Source of the DNA: Phycisphaerales bacterium
Lineage (GTDB): Bacteria; Planctomycetota; Phycisphaerae; Sedimentisphaerales; Anaerobacaceae
DNA: 9,123 nucleotides
Reading direction: 5' to 3'
Assembly (NCBI GenBank): GCA_011057845.1
Contig: DSDB01000062.1
Location: forward strand, 1 to 9,123
Shown here: positions 6,252 through 9,123 of the stretch, one piece after another
How positions within the stretch are numbered: position 1 is the stretch's first letter
Layout: the number at the start of each line of letters is the position of its first letter
Program-made: the position numbers and the translations under genes
Notes under the pieces: model-generated
The model's input: only the letters and a program-made list of their open reading frames with translations
Database searches by the model: none
What the model was told of the DNA's origin: nothing

Positions 6252-7175
6252 ATGCTTCAACTGCACGGTACGGAACTGGCTGTCTTCGTCCTGGTCTTGC
6301 TGGTCTACCTGGCCGCAACGACCCTGGCGGTCTGGCAATTGCTCCGGAAGAGCCGCAGGCCACACCGGCTGATCCTGCCTCTTGTAGCCCTTGGAGCGAC
6401 GCTGGAGACGGTCCTTCTGGTCTTTCGCGCCGTGGCGATGGGGGCCGTTCCGCTGACCGGCCTGTTCGAGTCGATGATCGTCCTGACGATCGCCTTGGCC
6501 CTGCTGTATCTGTTCCTGGCGGCCGTCATCGAGCAGGTGTGGTTCTCTTCGGTGATGGTCTGGGCCATTTCCGCCCTCTTTGCCCTCGCCGGAATCGTCG
6601 CCGAGCCCGCCGCCCAGCCCCAACAAATCGCCGCCACACCCTGGGCCATCGTCCACGGCATCGCCATGATCCTTGGCGGGGTCTCCATCATGCTCGCCGC
6701 GGCCGCATCTGGGCTTTACCTGCTGGTCGCCTACAAACTCAAGCAGAAACGCCTGACACAGGTCCTTGGCAAAATGCCCAACATCGAGCGGCTGGAAAGG
6801 ACTATCCGCCAGGCCCTGTTGTCCGCATTCATATTCATCACCGTCGGCATCGTCGGCGGCGTCGGGCTGATCTACATGCACCGGACTTCTATCATCGGCT
6901 GGCTGGCCGACCCCAAGGTCCTCTGTATCCTGGGCACGTGGCTGCTGCTGGCGGCCGTTCAGGTGCTCCACAAGCTCCTGCTCCTCAAGGGCCGAACGCA
7001 GGCATATATCACGCTGGCCGCATTTGCCCTGGTCCTGTTCGCCATCCTGGGCGTCGCCATCCTCGGCGCCACACGGCACAAGTTCAAGATCCAAGCGCCC
7101 CCGGCAACCACCGCGCCTGACGGCGTTCCTGCGCGCCAGGCAGCCGTCGACTATCGATTAACGACTGACGACTGA
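6252..7175 (+). CDS. hemX: CcsA/HemX family integral membrane protein
   Basis: A 307-residue protein with about eight transmembrane helices (near 8-30, 41-61, 74-93, 97-117, 131-161, 188-209, 223-245, 250-273) and a polar C-terminal tail. It matches the cytochrome c assembly superfamily: P-L-T-G-L-F-E-S (67-74), a helix with W131 and H135, and H240 after a T-W helix. The haem-handling WWD motif of true CcsA/CcmC/CcmF (W-x-W-D-P-K-E) is degenerate here as W217-L-A-D-P-K222. That favours a HemX-type role: B. subtilis HemX is encoded beside hemA and affects HemA abundance. A membrane heme-export or assembly role remains possible. AAGGA (6241-6245) sits 6 bases before the ATG, a good start. The gene begins 28 bases after the decarboxylase gene. 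Its stop lies in a short tandem repeat 10 bases before hemA, suggesting co-transcription. Confidence 0.75.
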   Translation: MLQLHGTELAVFVLVLLVYLAATTLAVWQLLRKSRRPHRLILPLVALGATLETVLLVFRAVAMGAVPLTGLFESMIVLTIALALLYLFLAAVIEQVWFSSVMVWAISALFALAGIVAEPAAQPQQIAATPWAIVHGIAMILGGVSIMLAAAASGLYLLVAYKLKQKRLTQVLGKMPNIERLERTIRQALLSAFIFITVGIVGGVGLIYMHRTSIIGWLADPKVLCILGTWLLLAAVQVLHKLLLLKGRTQAYITLAAFALVLFAILGVAILGATRHKFKIQAPPATTAPDGVPARQAAVDYRLTTDD

Positions 7176-7185
7176 CGATTCAGAG

Positions 7186-8532
7186 ATGAAGATACTGCTG
7201 GTCGGACTCAATCATAAGAGCGCCCCCGTGGAGGTCCGCGAGAAGCTGGCCTTCGACGCTCCGTCCACGGCCGGCGCCCTCGGCCGACTCAAGGAGCGCT
7301 TCGCCGACGCCGAATTCGTCCTGCTGTCCACATGCAACCGGGTGGAGCTTTACTGCGCCGACAGTCGCGCCGCCGGGGTCCAGCCGGCACAGTTGGTCGC
7401 ATTCCTGGCCGAATACCACGGCATCGACCCGCAGGCCTTCCGTGACTTTCTCTACGTCCACGAGGACGAGGATGCGGTCCGGCACCTTCTGATGGTCACC
7501 TCCAGCCTCGACAGCATGGTCGTCGGAGAGGCCCAGATTATTGCCCAGGTCAAAGAGAATTACCGCCTGGCCTGTGCCGCCAGGACCACGGGCAAGGTCC
7601 TCAACCGGCTCTTTCACAGCGCCTTCTACACCAGCAAGAAAGTCTATTCGACCACGGCCATCACGGGCGGCCGCGTCAGCGTCGCCGGCGTGGCGGTGGA
7701 GCTGGCCATGCAGCTCTTCGAGGACCTCTCCCAGGCAAGCACCCTGGTCATCGGCGCCGGCCAGATGGGCGAGCTGATCGTCCAGCACCTCCTGGAGTTG
7801 GGCTGCCGCGACATCACCGTGGCCAACCGCACCTTCGAGCGGGCCCGGGCCATGGCCCAGCGTTACGGCATTGCCGCCGCGCCGTGGGAATCGCTCGCTC
7901 AGGGGCTGTCTGAGGCGAATATCGCCATCGCCTCGGCCGCCGTCCAGGATTACCTCTACACCCGCAGGGACTTCGCCGAACGGGTCAAAAGGCGGCGAAA
8001 CAACACCCTCCTAATCATCGACGTGGCGGTGCCGCGCAATTTCGACCCGGCCATCAACAAGATTGAGGACGTCTATCTCTACAGCATCGACGAGCTGGCC
8101 TATGTGGCCGAGCAGAACCGCAAGACCCGCGAGGACGACATCACCGCCGGCCTGGAAATCATCTATGAGAACGCCGCGGACTTCATGGACTGGTTCAAGG
8201 CCCGCGATATCGGTCCGTTGATCGGCCGCATGAAGGGCGAATTCACCCGAATCAGTGAACACGAACTCCAGCGGTTCTTCGCGGGGGTCCGCTGCCAGGC
8301 GAACTGCCGGGCCTCGGCGGACCTGATGGTGCACCGGATTGTCGGTAAGCTGATGCACTGCGTGATAAAGAACGTGGACATCGTGGCGCAGAAGCACGGT
8401 CCGGCCGAGGCGGCCAAGATGGTCGATGAAATCGTCCGCCACGCCCTCGATATCACCGCCACCAGAGCCGCCTTTGACCACCCCGGCGGCATGGACCCTC
8501 ACGACAGCGACGCCCACGACAAGACCCCATAG
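7186..8532 (+). CDS. hemA: Glutamyl-tRNA reductase
   Basis: A 448-residue enzyme that reduces glutamyl-tRNA(Glu) with NADPH to glutamate-1-semialdehyde, the first committed step of C5-pathway tetrapyrrole synthesis in the cytoplasm. The catalytic domain has the N-terminal VGLNHKSAPVEVRE (6-19), nucleophile Cys50 in LSTCNRVELY, conserved His100, and GEAQIIAQVKENY (114-126). The NADPH-binding Rossmann domain has VIGAGQMGE (188-196) and later DVAVPRNFDP (279-288). A long helix and C-terminal dimerisation domain follow. The length is close to other bacterial HemA proteins. Oddities are SSLDS (106-110) where SGLDS is usual, and a cysteine group C370-x3-C374 with H391-C392 in the dimerisation domain. 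The start lies 10 bases after the hemX-like stop, and the Shine-Dalgarno is weak (only GAG adjoining the ATG), so translational coupling is likely. HemX-HemA adjacency recurs in other bacteria. Confidence 0.97.
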   Translation: MKILLVGLNHKSAPVEVREKLAFDAPSTAGALGRLKERFADAEFVLLSTCNRVELYCADSRAAGVQPAQLVAFLAEYHGIDPQAFRDFLYVHEDEDAVRHLLMVTSSLDSMVVGEAQIIAQVKENYRLACAARTTGKVLNRLFHSAFYTSKKVYSTTAITGGRVSVAGVAVELAMQLFEDLSQASTLVIGAGQMGELIVQHLLELGCRDITVANRTFERARAMAQRYGIAAAPWESLAQGLSEANIAIASAAVQDYLYTRRDFAERVKRRRNNTLLIIDVAVPRNFDPAINKIEDVYLYSIDELAYVAEQNRKTREDDITAGLEIIYENAADFMDWFKARDIGPLIGRMKGEFTRISEHELQRFFAGVRCQANCRASADLMVHRIVGKLMHCVIKNVDIVAQKHGPAEAAKMVDEIVRHALDITATRAAFDHPGGMDPHDSDAHDKTP

Positions 8533-8537
8533 CCGCC

Positions 8538-9123
8538 ATGGACCCCGCAAGACCCATCCTGCGATTGCTGTTCTGGGAAAGCACCATCCGCTGCAATCTG
8601 GCGTGCGCCCATTGCCGGCGGCTGGAATCCGACGAGGCCGCCTTCAAGGACCTGACCACCGCCCAGGCGATGAGGCTCATCAACCAGTTGGCGGCCCTCG
8701 GCGCCGAACAACCCACGATGCCGGTCATGGTCTTCTCCGGCGGCGAGCCCCTGTGCCGCGAGGACCTGTTCGACCTGATGGCCCACGCCCGCGGCGCCGG
8801 GATTCCCGTGGCCCTGGCCACCAACGGCACCCTGGTGGACGCGAACGTCGCACGGCGGATCGCCGAAGCCGGGATTATCCGCTGCTCGGTCAGCCTCGAC
8901 GGCGCCACGCCCGAGGTCCACAATCGCCTGCGCAAGCTCGAAGGTTCCTTCGAGCGGGCGCTCGCCGGCATTGAACACCTGCGCCGGGCCGGCGTGCCGT
9001 TCCAGATCAACATGACCCTGACCCGCCACAACGCCGGCCAGTTGCAGGATGTCTACGAACTGGCCCGGCGCCTCGGGGCCGTCGCCGTGCACATCTTCAT
9101 GCTCGTGCCCGTCGGTTGCGGGC
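8538..9123 (+). CDS. ahbD: Radical SAM heme synthase, AhbD-like (3' truncated)
   Basis: The first 195 codons of a radical SAM protein cut by the window edge. AhbD converts Fe-coproporphyrin III to heme b by oxidative decarboxylation of two propionates, the last step of the siroheme-dependent pathway. The start WEST-x-RCNLACAHCRR places the cluster motif C19-x3-C23-x2-C26. It is followed by FSGGEP (66-71, SAM-binding), ATNGTL (94-99), SVSLDGATPEVHNRLR (117-132), and FQINMTLT (near 153-160). The end, HIFMLVPVGCG, is the part I most associate with AhbD, although the family usually has Arg where Cys stands after VG. AhbC and peptide-modifying SPASM enzymes are related alternatives, and the C-terminal cluster domain that would settle it is missing. 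The start lies 5 bases after the hemA stop without an obvious ribosome-binding site, so it probably depends on coupling to hemA. Confidence 0.8.
   Translation, partial: MDPARPILRLLFWESTIRCNLACAHCRRLESDEAAFKDLTTAQAMRLINQLAALGAEQPTMPVMVFSGGEPLCREDLFDLMAHARGAGIPVALATNGTLVDANVARRIAEAGIIRCSVSLDGATPEVHNRLRKLEGSFERALAGIEHLRRAGVPFQINMTLTRHNAGQLQDVYELARRLGAVAVHIFMLVPVGCG

Noticed and set aside
6030..7094. A 354-codon open frame on - opposite the siroheme decarboxylase and hemX-like genes
   Set aside because: Its Gly/Asp/Gln/His-rich product is typical of antisense reading through a GC-rich membrane protein gene, and the + strand products match known families.
7180..7788. A 202-codon open frame on - opposite hemA
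   Set aside because: It is a shadow of the well-conserved hemA catalytic domain and has no family resemblance of its own.

Overview
This is a high-GC bacterial window. The likely source is an anaerobic or microaerobic member of the Planctomycetota, possibly a Phycisphaerae-type lineage. That is an inference from two things: a giant membrane-anchored Hanks-type kinase-like protein with Sel1 repeats, and genes of the siroheme-dependent (Ahb) heme pathway, which is otherwise known mainly from sulfate reducers and archaea. No rRNA, tRNA, transposase, CRISPR array or phage gene was seen.

Layout. Positions 2-91 hold the last 29 codons of an unrecognised + strand gene. Positions 92-428 have no credible gene and carry a repeat-type palindrome (98-117), a second strong hairpin (168-186) and a 12-bp perfect palindrome (206-217). 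Positions 429-5438 (- strand) encode one protein of about 1669 residues. In order it has a kinase-like domain whose ATP- and metal-binding residues are mostly substituted (a predicted pseudokinase), about 630 residues of repetitive coiled coil, one transmembrane helix, TPR-like repeats and ten Sel1 repeats. Positions 5439-5749 are a divergent intergenic region. It has a plausible + strand promoter (5622-5650) and two mutually exclusive RNA hairpins (5705-5743) just before the next start codon.

Positions 5750-9123 form a compact + strand cluster, probably an operon: a siroheme decarboxylase subunit (AhbA/AhbB family), an eight-helix CcsA/HemX family membrane protein, glutamyl-tRNA reductase (hemA), and the first 195 codons of a radical SAM enzyme closely resembling heme synthase AhbD. 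Gaps between genes are 28, 10 and 5 bases.

How the genes work together: HemA makes the committed precursor of 5-aminolevulinate, and the HemX-like protein is probably a membrane partner or modulator of HemA. The decarboxylase and AhbD act at the late steps siroheme -> didecarboxysiroheme and Fe-coproporphyrin III -> heme b. The cluster therefore joins the first and last steps of alternative heme synthesis. AhbC, the second decarboxylase subunit and the uroporphyrinogen/siroheme enzymes are not in the window. Nothing in the sequence links the giant pseudokinase protein to heme synthesis beyond divergent adjacency.
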